Source of the DNA: Nocardioides luteus | GTDB taxonomy: Bacteria; Actinomycetota; Actinomycetes; Propionibacteriales; Nocardioidaceae | Length of the DNA: 64,000 nucleotides | Assembly (NCBI RefSeq): GCF_000960475.2 | Contig: NZ_JZDQ02000034.1 | Coordinates: 1 to 64,000, forward strand | Direction of reading: 5' to 3' | In this document: positions 34,041 through 42,102 of the stretch, piece by piece | How positions within the stretch are numbered: position 1 is the first letter of the stretch | Layout of the letters: every line of letters starts with the position of its first letter | The notes under the pieces: generated by a model | Told to the model about the DNA's origin: nothing | Databases searched by the model: none | Seen by the model: only the letters and a program-made list of their open reading frames with translations | Translations under genes and position numbers: made by a program

Positions 34041-34768
34041 TGGACAGACTCCTTGAGGGGGTGAGCTGCGATGAAGGATGACGGGTCACTCGACCAGTCC
34101 GAGACTGCGGGGTACAGGTCCACGAGTGATCCTGCACGAACATGAGCTGGTCCTTGCCGGCGGTCGAAGGCATCAACGTACGCAGCAACACAACCACGCT
34201 CGACGGCGGGACCGAGGTCATTGCGCCAGATGTCGCCCACCGACATCAACCACTCGGGCGCGTCGGTGGCGCCGGCGGCGTCGAGGAAGGCATCCAGGTG
34301 GCCCTTCATCCGGGTCGGCTTGAGCGCGTCGGTGCGCACCTCGTCGATCACGTCGCGCAGGCCGAGGTGCTCCAGGATCGCGTCCAGCCCGCTGCCGGGC
34401 GAGTTGGTCAGGATCACCCGGTGCGCGTCGATCCCGGCGAGCAGGTCGACCAGCCCCTCGGGTGTGCGGATGTCACCTGGGCGCTCGCTCATCTCCGCCC
34501 TGCTCAGGACGTACGCAGCGCTCAGCTGCTCCTCGCTCACCCCGGCGGCCAGACCCAGGATCTTGACGGCCTCATAGCCGTCCTGAGCGCCTGTCAGGGT
34601 CTTCGGGGCACTCTCGGGCAGCCGCTGCCCCAGGAAGGCCTCAGCGGTCTCCAGAAGGGCCTCAGGGACGGCGGTGAGGGCCGCCACCCTCTCGGCGTAG
34701 AGAAGCACCGGGGTGTCTCCGAGACACACCGTGCCGTCCAGGTCCAGTACCAGCACCGGCCGAGGCAA
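34034..34768 (-). CDS. HAD family phosphatase heading the phn operon
   Basis: A 244-aa HAD hydrolase. Motif I is DLDGT (nucleophile Asp9, Asp11), motif II VILTNS, motif III LKPTRMK and motif IV VGDIWRND. The cap is helical (C1-type). TTG 34768 is chosen because it gives MPRPVLVLDLDGT and has GGAAGG 8 bases upstream; GTG 34777 and TTG 34816 are longer options. It is probably a phosphate-ester hydrolase acting on the imported substrate. The phosphonatase (PhnX) lysine pattern is not evident. The 192 bases upstream, to 34960, are richer in A/T and probably hold the operon promoter. Confidence 0.82.
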   Translation of the reverse strand: MPRPVLVLDLDGTVCLGDTPVLLYAERVAALTAVPEALLETAEAFLGQRLPESAPKTLTGAQDGYEAVKILGLAAGVSEEQLSAAYVLSRAEMSERPGDIRTPEGLVDLLAGIDAHRVILTNSPGSGLDAILEHLGLRDVIDEVRTDALKPTRMKGHLDAFLDAAGATDAPEWLMSVGDIWRNDLGPAVERGCVAAYVDAFDRRQGPAHVRAGSLVDLYPAVSDWSSDPSSFIAAHPLKESVQC

Positions 34769-34960
34769 CGCATCCACCTTCCAGGGGCGCGGGCCGTCGG
34801 GGTCAGCCCTGCGCAACGCGATTACGTGATAACTGGAACGTAGGTAAAGACGCTTCAGGACGCAAGCAGCAAACGCTTGATGTCACACGCTATTTACTGC
34901 AATGCACGATATCGACTCGGGCCGTCTCACAGGCCCAAGCCGGCTTCGGCGCGCCGCGGG

Positions 34961-36169
34961 TCAGGCGAGGGCAGACCCCGCCCGGTATTCGTCGTAGGAG
35001 GTGTTCCAGTCGCCCCAGCCGTTGCTGAAGGTCATCTGGCGGTTGGTACCCACGGTCTCGACCACGTCACCGCGGCGGGTCATGTCGTAGAGGAACTTCG
35101 CGTTCTCGTCGCTCATGCCGGTGCAGCCGTGGGAGACGTTGGCGTGGCCCTGCTGCGCGACCGACCAGGGCGCACCGTGGATGAACTCACCGGAGAACGT
35201 GAGCCGCATGGCCCACTTCACGCCCTCCATGTTGTAGTACTCCCGGTCGCCCTCGTTGATCCCGATGGTCTCGGAGTTCATGGTCTTGCGCTTGAACTTC
35301 TCGATGATCACCTTCACGCCGCTGCGGGTGACGAACCCTTCCTTGCCGGTCGTGATCGGGATGGTCTTGATCTTCTGCCCGTTCTTGAAGACGTCCATCT
35401 GGTGGGTCTGGGCGTTGGCCCGGTAGATGTGGGCGTCACCGGTCTTGAAGGTGATCTCGCGGTCCTTCTGGCCGAAGATGCCGCCACCGGCCGGGACCGA
35501 GTTGATCTTGAGCTTCACGTTGATCGTGGAGTTGGCCTGCCAGTAGGTCCGCGGACGGTAGTGGGCCTCTTTGTCGCTCACCCAGTACCACGACCCCTCC
35601 TGCTTCGGGGTCGACTCGACCAGCATCTTCTTCTCGAAGGCGGCCTTGTTCTTCACCGGCAGGTCGTACGTCACGATGATCGGCATCCCGACACCGACCG
35701 TCTCGCCGTCGAGCGGTGCGATCGACGGGAAGGTCTGGCGGTCCAGGCCGAGGTCCTCGGTGGAGAACGTGGTCTCGCTCTTCTGCTGCAGACCGTCGTC
35801 ACCGGTGGCGGTGACCGTGAGCGTGTAGGAGGCGGTCGGCTCGAGCACCTCGCCCGCGCTCCAGCGGAGCCCGTCCTCGGTGATCGTGCCCCGCACCTTG
35901 GTGCCCTTCGCCCCGGTCAGCATGACCTCGTCCAGACGACCCTTGGCCACCTCGACCTTGACCACCTTGTCGACCGCGACGCCGGTGGCGTTGTTCTCGA
36001 TGTTGGGCGTGATCTGCACCGTCGGCTCGGCGGGCTTCTTGGGCTCCTTCGAGGCCGAGTCCGCGCCGCACGCGGCGAGCACCGGCGCGAGGGCCGCGGC
36101 CGCGGTGGTCAACAGCACCCGGCGGCGGGCAAAGACGGACGGGCGGTGAAACGGTGACTGCGTTGACAC
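34961..36169 (-). CDS. L,D-transpeptidase (YkuD) lipoprotein with Ig-like domains
   Basis: Forms 3-3 peptidoglycan crosslinks outside the membrane. The 402-aa protein has a signal peptide with lipobox LAAC, two Ig-like domains (about 50-260) and a YkuD domain with the catalytic block HANVSHGCTGMS (Cys, His). The layout matches mycobacterial LdtMt2-type enzymes. GTG 36169 gives VSTQSPFHRPSVFARRR, a normal signal start; the frame is open further upstream but overlaps other signals. Monocistronic, between the HAD-phn operon and ctaF. Confidence 0.93.
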   Translation of the reverse strand: MSTQSPFHRPSVFARRRVLLTTAAAALAPVLAACGADSASKEPKKPAEPTVQITPNIENNATGVAVDKVVKVEVAKGRLDEVMLTGAKGTKVRGTITEDGLRWSAGEVLEPTASYTLTVTATGDDGLQQKSETTFSTEDLGLDRQTFPSIAPLDGETVGVGMPIIVTYDLPVKNKAAFEKKMLVESTPKQEGSWYWVSDKEAHYRPRTYWQANSTINVKLKINSVPAGGGIFGQKDREITFKTGDAHIYRANAQTHQMDVFKNGQKIKTIPITTGKEGFVTRSGVKVIIEKFKRKTMNSETIGINEGDREYYNMEGVKWAMRLTFSGEFIHGAPWSVAQQGHANVSHGCTGMSDENAKFLYDMTRRGDVVETVGTNRQMTFSNGWGDWNTSYDEYRAGSALA

Positions 36170-36233
36170 GGTGAGACTGCTCCAGACCTGATCATGGACC
36201 CCAGACGCCCGGAACCGGGACACGGGCGCGATA

Positions 36234-36239
36234 ACCCTA
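36234..36239 (-). promoter_or_regulatory. Candidate -10 box TAGGGT of the L,D-transpeptidase gene
   Basis: TAGGGT on the minus strand lies 64 bases before the GTG start, giving an mRNA leader of roughly 58 bases. Weak evidence: sequence match only. Confidence 0.35.
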
Positions 36240-36274
36240 CCGGGCATCACCAAGAGGCGTGCAAGAACGGAACG

Positions 36275-36303
36275 GGGGCCCGATCCGGATCGGATCGGGC
36301 CCC
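36275..36303 (-). terminator. Hairpin terminator after ctaCDF
   Basis: Arms GGGGCCCGATCC (36275-36286) and GGATCGGGCCCC (36292-36303) pair perfectly over 12 bp with a 5-base loop. It lies just past the ctaF stop. Confidence 0.85.
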
Positions 36304-36318
36304 GCATACGTGGTTCGC

Positions 36319-36735
36319 TCAGTGCTTGAACTCGCCTCGGTAGTACTCGAAGTTCCAGCCGGCGAGAGCCAGCAGACCCAGCACGGCGGCGATGATGAAC
36401 AGCCACCACGCGGCCATCGCGACCGCCAGGACCACCAGACCGAAGGTGAGCGCGGCCCACAGCGGCCACCAGGAGAACGGCGGGAAGAAGCCGTACTCCC
36501 CCGCGCCCTCGGCGATGTCGCCGTCCTCGCGGTCCTCGGGACGTGGGTCCATCCGCATGGCGTGGAAGCCGAGGTAGACGGTGATCATCGCGAACAGCAG
36601 GGTGCACATGACCAGCGCGGAGGTGCCGGTCCAGTCGCCACCCTCCTCGGAGGCCGCGGTGACGAACCAGTAGGCCGGGGTGACCAGCACCATGAAGGCG
36701 GTGCAGACCACGAAGATCCAGGCTTCAGACTTCAA
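36319..36735 (-). CDS. ctaF: Actinobacterial cytochrome c oxidase subunit IV
   Basis: A 138-aa membrane subunit specific to actinobacterial aa3 oxidase. Four helices in two pairs (about 5-25, 38-58, and two between 85 and 130) with the typical GEYGFFPPFSWWPLW segment. It follows ctaD by 5 bases and ends the ctaC-ctaD-ctaF operon. Confidence 0.93.
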   Translation of the reverse strand: MKSEAWIFVVCTAFMVLVTPAYWFVTAASEEGGDWTGTSALVMCTLLFAMITVYLGFHAMRMDPRPEDREDGDIAEGAGEYGFFPPFSWWPLWAALTFGLVVLAVAMAAWWLFIIAAVLGLLALAGWNFEYYRGEFKH

Positions 36736-36740
36736 CGTGC

Positions 36741-38423
36741 TCAGCCTTCCTTGTTGGAGCTGGTGGAGACGAGATCGTCCTCATCGTGCTCCAGCGCGGC
36801 GATCTCCGGATGGTGGAGGTCGAAGGCCGGGGACTCCGAGCGGATCTTCGGGATGGAGAGGAAGTTGTGGCGCGGCGCCGGGCAGCCCGTGGCCCACTCC
36901 AGCGAGCGGCCCCAACCCCAGGGGTCATCCACCTCGACCTTGGGGGCGTTGCGGGAGACGTAGAGGTTGTAGAAGAACGGCAGCATCGACAGGCTCAGCA
37001 GGAACGCACCCACCGTCGAGAACTGGTTGAGGAAGGTGAACCCGTCGCTGGGCAGGTAGTCGGAGATGCGTCGCTGCATGCCCTCGACACCGAGCCAGTG
37101 CTGGACCAGGAAGGTCGCGTGGAAGCCGACGAACAGCAGCCAGAAGTGGACCTTGCCGAGGCGCTCGTCGAGCATCCGGCCGGTCATCTTCGGCCACCAG
37201 AAGTAGAAGCCGGCGAACATCGCGAACACGACGGTCCCGAAGACCACGTAGTGGAAGTGGGCGACCACGAAGTAGGAGTCGGAGACCTGGAAGTCGAGCG
37301 GCGGGCTCGCCAGGATGATGCCGGTCAGACCGCCGAAGAGGAAGGTCGTCAGGAAGCCGATCGACCACAGCATCGGGGTGTCGAAGCTGACCGACCCGCC
37401 CCACATCGTGCCGATCCAGTTGAAGAACTTCACGCCTGTCGGCACCGCGATCAGGAAGGTCATGCCGGAGAAGAACGGCAGGTTGACCGCGCCGGTGACG
37501 AACATGTGGTGCGCCCACACCGCCACCGAGAGGATCGCGATGCCGAGGGTCGCGGCGACCAGACCGATGTAGCCGAAGATCGGCTTGCGGCTGAAGACCG
37601 GGAGGATCTCGGAGATGATGCCGAAGAACGGCAGCGCGATGATGTAGACCTCGGGGTGACCGAAGAACCAGAACAGGTGCTGCCACAGGATCGGGCCGCC
37701 GTGGGCGGCGTCGAAGACGTGGGAGCCGAACTGACGGTCGGCCTCCAGCATCAGCAGCGCGGCGGCGAGGATCGGGAACGCGATCAGCACGAGCAGCGAG
37801 GTGATCAGGGTGTTCCACGTGAAGATCGACATCCGGAACATGGTCATGCCCGGCGCACGCATGCAGATGATCGTGGTGATGAAGTTGACCGCGCCGAGGA
37901 TGGTGCCCAGACCGCTCATGTAGAGGCCCATGATCCACAGGTCGCCACCGACGCCCGGTGAGTACTGCGCACTGGACAGCGGCGTGTAGGCGAACCAGCC
38001 GAAGTCGGCCGCACCCGCCGGGGTGAAGAAACCGCTGGCCGCGATCAGGCCACCGAAGAGGTAGAGCCAGTAGCTGAACATGTTGAGTCGCGGGAAGGCG
38101 ACGTCAGGGGCGCCGATCTGCAGCGGCATGATCACGTTGCCGAAGCCGAAGAACAGCGGCGTCGCGAAGAGCAGCAGCATGATCGTGCCGTGCATCGTGA
38201 ACAGCTGGTTGAACAGCTCGTCGTTGACGACCTGCTGTCCCGGGAACGCCAGCTCCGAGCGCATCAGCAGCGCCATCAGGCCGCCGATCAGGAACCAGAA
38301 GAACGACGTGACCAGGTACATCTTGCCGATCAGCTTGTGATCGGTGGTGGTCAGCAGCTGGTAGAGCTGCTTGCCGAGCGGCTTGCGGCCGCCGGCGACC
38401 GGGGGTGCAGCGGTGGCAGTCAC
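36741..38423 (-). CDS. ctaD: Cytochrome c oxidase (aa3) subunit I
   Basis: A 560-aa haem-copper oxidase subunit with 12 helices. CuB/haem region WFFGHPEVYI, the K-channel segment, and the haem-ligand histidines HMFVTG and VVAHFHYV are present. It binds haem a, haem a3 and CuB. GTG 38423 overlaps the ctaC stop (GTGA). Confidence 0.96.
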   Translation of the reverse strand: MTATAAPPVAGGRKPLGKQLYQLLTTTDHKLIGKMYLVTSFFWFLIGGLMALLMRSELAFPGQQVVNDELFNQLFTMHGTIMLLLFATPLFFGFGNVIMPLQIGAPDVAFPRLNMFSYWLYLFGGLIAASGFFTPAGAADFGWFAYTPLSSAQYSPGVGGDLWIMGLYMSGLGTILGAVNFITTIICMRAPGMTMFRMSIFTWNTLITSLLVLIAFPILAAALLMLEADRQFGSHVFDAAHGGPILWQHLFWFFGHPEVYIIALPFFGIISEILPVFSRKPIFGYIGLVAATLGIAILSVAVWAHHMFVTGAVNLPFFSGMTFLIAVPTGVKFFNWIGTMWGGSVSFDTPMLWSIGFLTTFLFGGLTGIILASPPLDFQVSDSYFVVAHFHYVVFGTVVFAMFAGFYFWWPKMTGRMLDERLGKVHFWLLFVGFHATFLVQHWLGVEGMQRRISDYLPSDGFTFLNQFSTVGAFLLSLSMLPFFYNLYVSRNAPKVEVDDPWGWGRSLEWATGCPAPRHNFLSIPKIRSESPAFDLHHPEIAALEHDEDDLVSTSSNKEG

Positions 38424-39379
38424 TCGCCCTCCTCCTCGTTGTGGCTGGCGATGTCGTCGGCGGGGCGGGTGGACTTACCGCCGCCGAGAAGCGGGCGCTC
38501 GGCCTCGAAGCCCTTCTGCGCCAGCGTGTCGACGTAGGACTTGTAGTCGCTCTCGGAGAGGATCGCGACCTTGAAGATCATCCGGGCGTGGTAGACGCCG
38601 CAGAGCTCGTAGCAGGCGCCACGGAAGGTCTTGCCCTCGATGAGGTCCTGCGCGTTCGGGTCGAAGGTGGCCGTGGCCTCCTTCGTGGTGATCGAGTAGT
38701 GGTTCACCCGGCCCGGGACGACGTCCATCTTCATGCCGAACTCCGGGACACCGAAGTTGTGGATGACGTCGGCCGAGTGCAGGTTGAACCGCGTCGTGGT
38801 CTTCTCCGGGAGGACCAGCGTCGGGATGTGCGAGCCGGTGCCGACGACGTAGCCGTAGCTGTCGTAGGCGAACTTGTCGTCGACCAGGTTGTCGTCGGCG
38901 CTCAGGTCGGGCTCACCGATGCCGTGGTTGAAGGTCCACTGCCACTGCTGGCCGGTCACCTCGATCACGTTGGTCGGGCTGCCGTTGTCGAGCATCTCGT
39001 TCTGGACCTTGACGGTGTGGTCGAAGAAGACGATCACCATCAGCACCGGGGCGATCGTGTAGAAGATCTCCAACGGCAGGTTGTAACGCGTCTGGACCGG
39101 GACGTCGGCGTCGCTGCGGCGCCGGTAGCGCCAGATCGCCCAGAAGATGAGCCCCCACGTCAGGACACCGGTGATCAGCGCGGCGATCCATGCGCCCTGC
39201 CACAGGGCGAGGTTGTGCTCCCCCTGCTCAGAACGTGGCTCGGGGAAGCCGAAACGCGCCGCCTCGTCCGAACAGCCACTCAGCAGGAGGGCGCCGGCCG
39301 TCAGCGTCGCCACCAGCGCACCACGTCGGGCGCGGGCGTGGGACGGAGTCGATCCGGCCCCTGGCAAGTGCAGACCCAC
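38420..39379 (-). CDS. ctaC: Cytochrome c oxidase (aa3) subunit II, CuA protein
   Basis: A 319-aa subunit: signal/lipobox LLLSGC (Cys36), two helices (about 60-84 and 104-121) and a cupredoxin domain with CuA ligands His207, Cys256, Cys260, His264 and Met267 (GACYELCGVYHARM). It accepts electrons from QcrC. GTG 39379 has AGAGAGG 6 bases upstream, better than the ATG at 39397. It starts ctaCDF and diverges from a cysteine desulfurase gene. Confidence 0.94.
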   Translation of the reverse strand: MGLHLPGAGSTPSHARARRGALVATLTAGALLLSGCSDEAARFGFPEPRSEQGEHNLALWQGAWIAALITGVLTWGLIFWAIWRYRRRSDADVPVQTRYNLPLEIFYTIAPVLMVIVFFDHTVKVQNEMLDNGSPTNVIEVTGQQWQWTFNHGIGEPDLSADDNLVDDKFAYDSYGYVVGTGSHIPTLVLPEKTTTRFNLHSADVIHNFGVPEFGMKMDVVPGRVNHYSITTKEATATFDPNAQDLIEGKTFRGACYELCGVYHARMIFKVAILSESDYKSYVDTLAQKGFEAERPLLGGGKSTRPADDIASHNEEEGE

Positions 39380-39474
39380 TACGAGCCTCTCTCTCATGCG
39401 AACACTCAGATGTCGGCAGACTACCGCGAGCAGCTCGGGATTCATCTTCAGGGGTTCCTCATGTCGCGTATGGC

Positions 39475-39480
39475 TACCGT
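39475..39480 (+). promoter_or_regulatory. Candidate -10 box TACCGT (cysteine desulfurase gene)
   Basis: TACCGT ends 8 bases before the GTG at 39489, again suggesting a leaderless mRNA. Confidence 0.5.
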
Positions 39481-39488
39481 TGGGTCCT

Positions 39489-40598
39489 GTGACCGACAGC
39501 TTCATCTACCTCGACGCCGCCTCGGCCGAACCGCTCCATCCCGCCGCGCGGGACGTGCTTCTGGCCGCGGCCGATCAGGGGTACGCCGACCCGCGCCGCC
39601 TCCATCGGCCGGCCCGTAACGCGGGGTTGCTGCTCGAGAACGCCCGCGAGGTCGTGGCCGAGGCGCTGGGCGTCCGTCGCGATGAGGTCCTTTTCACATC
39701 CTCGGGCACCTCCGCCGTGCACACGGGCCTCCTCGGGCTCGGATCCCGTGGCATAGCTCACAGTGCGGTCGAGCACCAGGCGGTCCTCGACGCCGCGCGC
39801 TGGTCGCAGCGCTCTCCCGTCACCGAGCTGGCCGTCGATGCGGAGGCCCGGGTCGAGGTCGACGCCGTCCGCACCGCCGTCGCCGCCGGGGACGTCGACG
39901 TGGTCGCGGTGCAGCAGGCCAACCACGAGGTGGGCACGCTGCAGCCCCTCGACGAGGTCGCCTCTGCCGTCGGCCCGGCCACCCTCTTCGTCGACGCCGG
40001 CGCCTCGATGGGACGGCTGCCCCTGCCCGCCGCCGGGGACGCGATTGCCGGCTCGGCCCGCAAGTGGGGTGGCCCCGGCGGGGTGGGCGTGCTGGTCGTG
40101 CGCAGGTCGGCCCGCTGGCGGTGGCCGTTCCCGGGCGAGGAGTGGTCGCGTACGGATCAGGGGTTCACGAACATCCCCGGCGCACTGGCCGCCGCGGCGG
40201 CGCTCCAGGCCGTGGTCGCCGAGCGCGAGGAGGTCAACGCCCGCCAGCACGAGCTGATCTCGCTGGTGCGGGAACGGGTCCGCGCGGAGATCCCCGACGT
40301 GGACGTCGCGGGGCCCGCCGAGGACCGGCTCCCCCACCTGGTGACGTTCTCGGCGCTGTACGTCGACGGCGAGGCGCTGGTGACCGCGCTGGACCGTCTC
40401 GGCGCCGGTGTGGCCAGCGGCTCGGCCTGCACCTCGGACACCCGCGAACCGTCTCGGGTACTTGCTGCCATGGGAGCGCTGACACACGGTAACGTTCGGC
40501 TATCGCTGACCCGCGACACGACGCGAGAGGATGTGGAGCGCGTGCTCGACGCACTGCCTGGGATCGTCAAGGACCTGCGCGCCGAGGCTGGGCTATGA
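39489..40598 (+). CDS. Cysteine desulfurase (class V aminotransferase fold)
   Basis: Removes sulfur from cysteine as an enzyme persulfide. A 369-aa PLP enzyme beginning YLDAASAEPLHPAA; PLP lysine Lys192 in GSARKWGGPGG and the persulfide Cys314 in ASGSACTS. The short active-site loop resembles IscS/NifS type I. It is followed by a TusA-like gene, its probable sulfur acceptor, across a MIRU-like element. Clustering with iron-sulfur genes is loose: erpA and nadA lie several kilobases downstream. Confidence 0.92.
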   Translation: MTDSFIYLDAASAEPLHPAARDVLLAAADQGYADPRRLHRPARNAGLLLENAREVVAEALGVRRDEVLFTSSGTSAVHTGLLGLGSRGIAHSAVEHQAVLDAARWSQRSPVTELAVDAEARVEVDAVRTAVAAGDVDVVAVQQANHEVGTLQPLDEVASAVGPATLFVDAGASMGRLPLPAAGDAIAGSARKWGGPGGVGVLVVRRSARWRWPFPGEEWSRTDQGFTNIPGALAAAAALQAVVAEREEVNARQHELISLVRERVRAEIPDVDVAGPAEDRLPHLVTFSALYVDGEALVTALDRLGAGVASGSACTSDTREPSRVLAAMGALTHGNVRLSLTRDTTREDVERVLDALPGIVKDLRAEAGL

Positions 40599-40681
40599 AC
40601 GAGCGCAGGCGAGCGAATCATCGAAGCATCACACGACCGCGCCCGTATTCTGGCGCTTGCGCTACGGGCGTGGTCGTGTGA
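40595..40681 (+). repeat. MIRU-like intercistronic element, copy C (desulfurase/TusA)
   Basis: The 87-bp element begins at an ATGA overlapping the desulfurase stop and ends with a TGA overlapping the GTG of the TusA-like gene. Its 28-codon frame starts MNERRRA and has PYSGACAT. Arms CACACGACC and GGTCGTGTG, with the inner CCGTA/TACGG, make an 18-position stem (17 Watson-Crick, 1 G-U) that pairs the GTG start. The arm sequence differs completely from copies A and B, yet pairing is kept. AGCGCAGGCG can pair with the loop through one G-U. Confidence 0.8.
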
Positions 40682-40914
40682 CCGGCCCCGTCGTCACCCT
40701 CGACTGCCGCGGCCAGGCCTGCCCGCGGCCGATCATCGAGCTCGGCCGCCACCTCGGCGACGTCGAGGTCGGCGAGGTCATCGCCGTCGCGGCCGACGAC
40801 GTCGCCGCCCACCACGACGTACCCGCCTGGGCCCGCATGCGCGGGCAGGAGTTCGTCGGCGAGGTGGAAGCAGAAGACGGCGTACCCGTCTATCGGATAC
40901 GCCGTCTGAGCTGA
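40678..40914 (+). CDS. TusA-like sulfur carrier protein
   Basis: A 78-aa protein of the TusA/SirA family. The active-site Cys15 lies in CPRP (CPxP motif) within DCRGQACPRPIIELG; the rest is the usual small alpha/beta fold ending VYRIRRLS. It probably takes persulfide sulfur from the upstream cysteine desulfurase and passes it to a tRNA or cofactor pathway; the final acceptor cannot be told. GTG start, sequestered in the predicted hairpin of the preceding element. Confidence 0.88.
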   Translation: MTGPVVTLDCRGQACPRPIIELGRHLGDVEVGEVIAVAADDVAAHHDVPAWARMRGQEFVGEVEAEDGVPVYRIRRLS

Positions 40915-40919
40915 GCAGT

Positions 40920-40947
40920 AGGGATACCCGGTTAACCGGGTATCCCT
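40920..40947. terminator. Perfect 28-bp palindrome after tusA
   Basis: The segment AGGGATACCCGGTT followed by its exact reverse complement forms a 28-bp perfect palindrome six bases after the tusA stop. In RNA it folds as a 12-bp stem with a TTAA tip. It lies between convergent genes, so it can act on both strands. Confidence 0.75.
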
Positions 40948-40984
40948 GCACTTCTCAGGCAGTGCAATGCCAGAGAAGTGCAGG
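40945..40984 (-). terminator. Second hairpin with repeat units after the adenosine-kinase-like gene
   Basis: CCTGCACTTCTC (40945-40956) pairs with GAGAAGTGCAGG (40973-40984), with GGCA/TGCC pairing inside the loop. Another direct copy, TGCCAGAGAAGTTCAGG, follows at 40988-41004, reaching into the end of the kinase gene. The outer arm overlaps the 28-bp palindrome by 3 bases, so the two structures compete at their edges. Confidence 0.65.
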
Positions 40985-40999
40985 AATTGCCAGAGAAGT

Positions 41000-41983
41000 T
41001 CAGGCCTTGATGTGCGAGGCGATCTGGTCGGCCGCGGTGTCGCCGTAGGACTCGCGGACGCGGGAGACGAACTCCTCGGCGGTGAAGGAGTACTCCTGCG
41101 GGCCGACGGTCTCGACGCAGTAGGCGGCCAGGACGCAGCCGACCTCGGCGGCCTGCTCCAGCTCGCAGTCCCAGGCCAGCGCGGCCAGGAAGCCGGCACG
41201 GAACGCGTCGCCGACGCCGGTGGGCTCGACGGCGTCGACGTTCTTCGCGGCGGGCAGCACGATCGGGTCCTCGCCCTTGCGCTGGATGCGTACGCCGTCC
41301 TTGCCGAGGGTGGTGACCTGGGTGCCGACGCGGGCCAGGACCTCCTCGGCCGACCAACCGGTCTTCTGCTCGAGGACGTGGGACTCGTACTCGTTGGTGA
41401 ACAGGTAGGCGGCGCCGTCGACGAGGTCGCGGATCAGCTCACCGTCGCCGAAGGCGAGCTGCTGGCTCGGGTCGGAGATGAAGGTGTAGCCGCGCTGGCG
41501 GGCCTCCTCGGTGTGGCGCCTCATCGCGTCGGGGTCGTCGGGCGCGATCAGCACGAACGACGGCTCACCGACCTTCTCCGCGATCGGGCCGAGCTCGATC
41601 TCGCGGGCCTCGGCCATCGCCCCGGGGTAGAAGCTGGCGAACTGGGCCATCGCGGTGTCGGTGGTGCAGACGAACCGCGCGGTGTGCAGCGTCTCGGAGA
41701 CGCGCAGGTGGTCGCAGTTGACGCCGTGGCGCTCGAGCCAGGAGCGGTAGTCGGCGAAGTCCTCACCGACCGCGCCCACGAGCACCGGCGCGAGGCCGAG
41801 GTTGGCCAGGCCGAAGGAGATGTTGGCGCCGACGCCACCGCGACGGATCTCGAGGTCGTTGACCAGGAAGCTCACCGAGAGCTTGTCGAGCTGGTCGGCG
41901 ACCAGCGAGTCGGCGAACTTGCCACCGAAGCTCATCAGGTGGTCGGTGGCGATGGAGCCTGCGATCAGGAGTGAACCGGACAT
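41000..41983 (-). CDS. PfkB family kinase, adenosine kinase-like
   Basis: A 327-aa ribokinase-fold kinase. GGVGANISFGLANLG near 49-63 and the anion-hole/catalytic motif EPTGVGDAFRAGF (Asp in GVGDAF) are present. Length and the start SGSLLIAGSIATDHLMSFGGKFADSL match actinobacterial adenosine kinases such as M. tuberculosis Rv2202c (from memory), also next to cta genes. A TAGGGT box 7 bases before ATG suggests a leaderless mRNA. Ribokinase or fructokinase activity is not excluded. Confidence 0.88.
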   Translation of the reverse strand: MSGSLLIAGSIATDHLMSFGGKFADSLVADQLDKLSVSFLVNDLEIRRGGVGANISFGLANLGLAPVLVGAVGEDFADYRSWLERHGVNCDHLRVSETLHTARFVCTTDTAMAQFASFYPGAMAEAREIELGPIAEKVGEPSFVLIAPDDPDAMRRHTEEARQRGYTFISDPSQQLAFGDGELIRDLVDGAAYLFTNEYESHVLEQKTGWSAEEVLARVGTQVTTLGKDGVRIQRKGEDPIVLPAAKNVDAVEPTGVGDAFRAGFLAALAWDCELEQAAEVGCVLAAYCVETVGPQEYSFTAEEFVSRVRESYGDTAADQIASHIKA

Positions 41984-41990
41984 GCGCGGA

Positions 41991-41996
41991 ACCCTA
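41991..41996 (-). promoter_or_regulatory. Candidate -10 box TAGGGT (leaderless kinase gene)
   Basis: TAGGGT ends 7 bases before the ATG at 41983. Confidence 0.55.
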
Positions 41997-42089
41997 CCGG
42001 CGAGACCTCGGGCGACGTTAAGGCTCGACCGTTGCCAGAAGATGAAATGTTACCGCTGAGTCGGCCTTCAACTACCGGTTGGTAGTGCT

Positions 42090-42095
42090 TACCGT
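42090..42095 (+). promoter_or_regulatory. Candidate -10 box TACCGT with upstream inverted repeat
   Basis: TACCGT ends 7 bases before the ATG at 42103. Just upstream, ACTACC (42071-42076) and GGTAGT (42081-42086) form an inverted repeat near the -35 position that could be an operator. Confidence 0.45.
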
Positions 42096-42102
42096 CATTT
42101 GC

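Noticed and set aside
29708..34768. Phosphonate C-P lyase locus
   Set aside because: Only the importer, a HAD phosphatase and an RpiR regulator are present; none of phnG to phnM was found.
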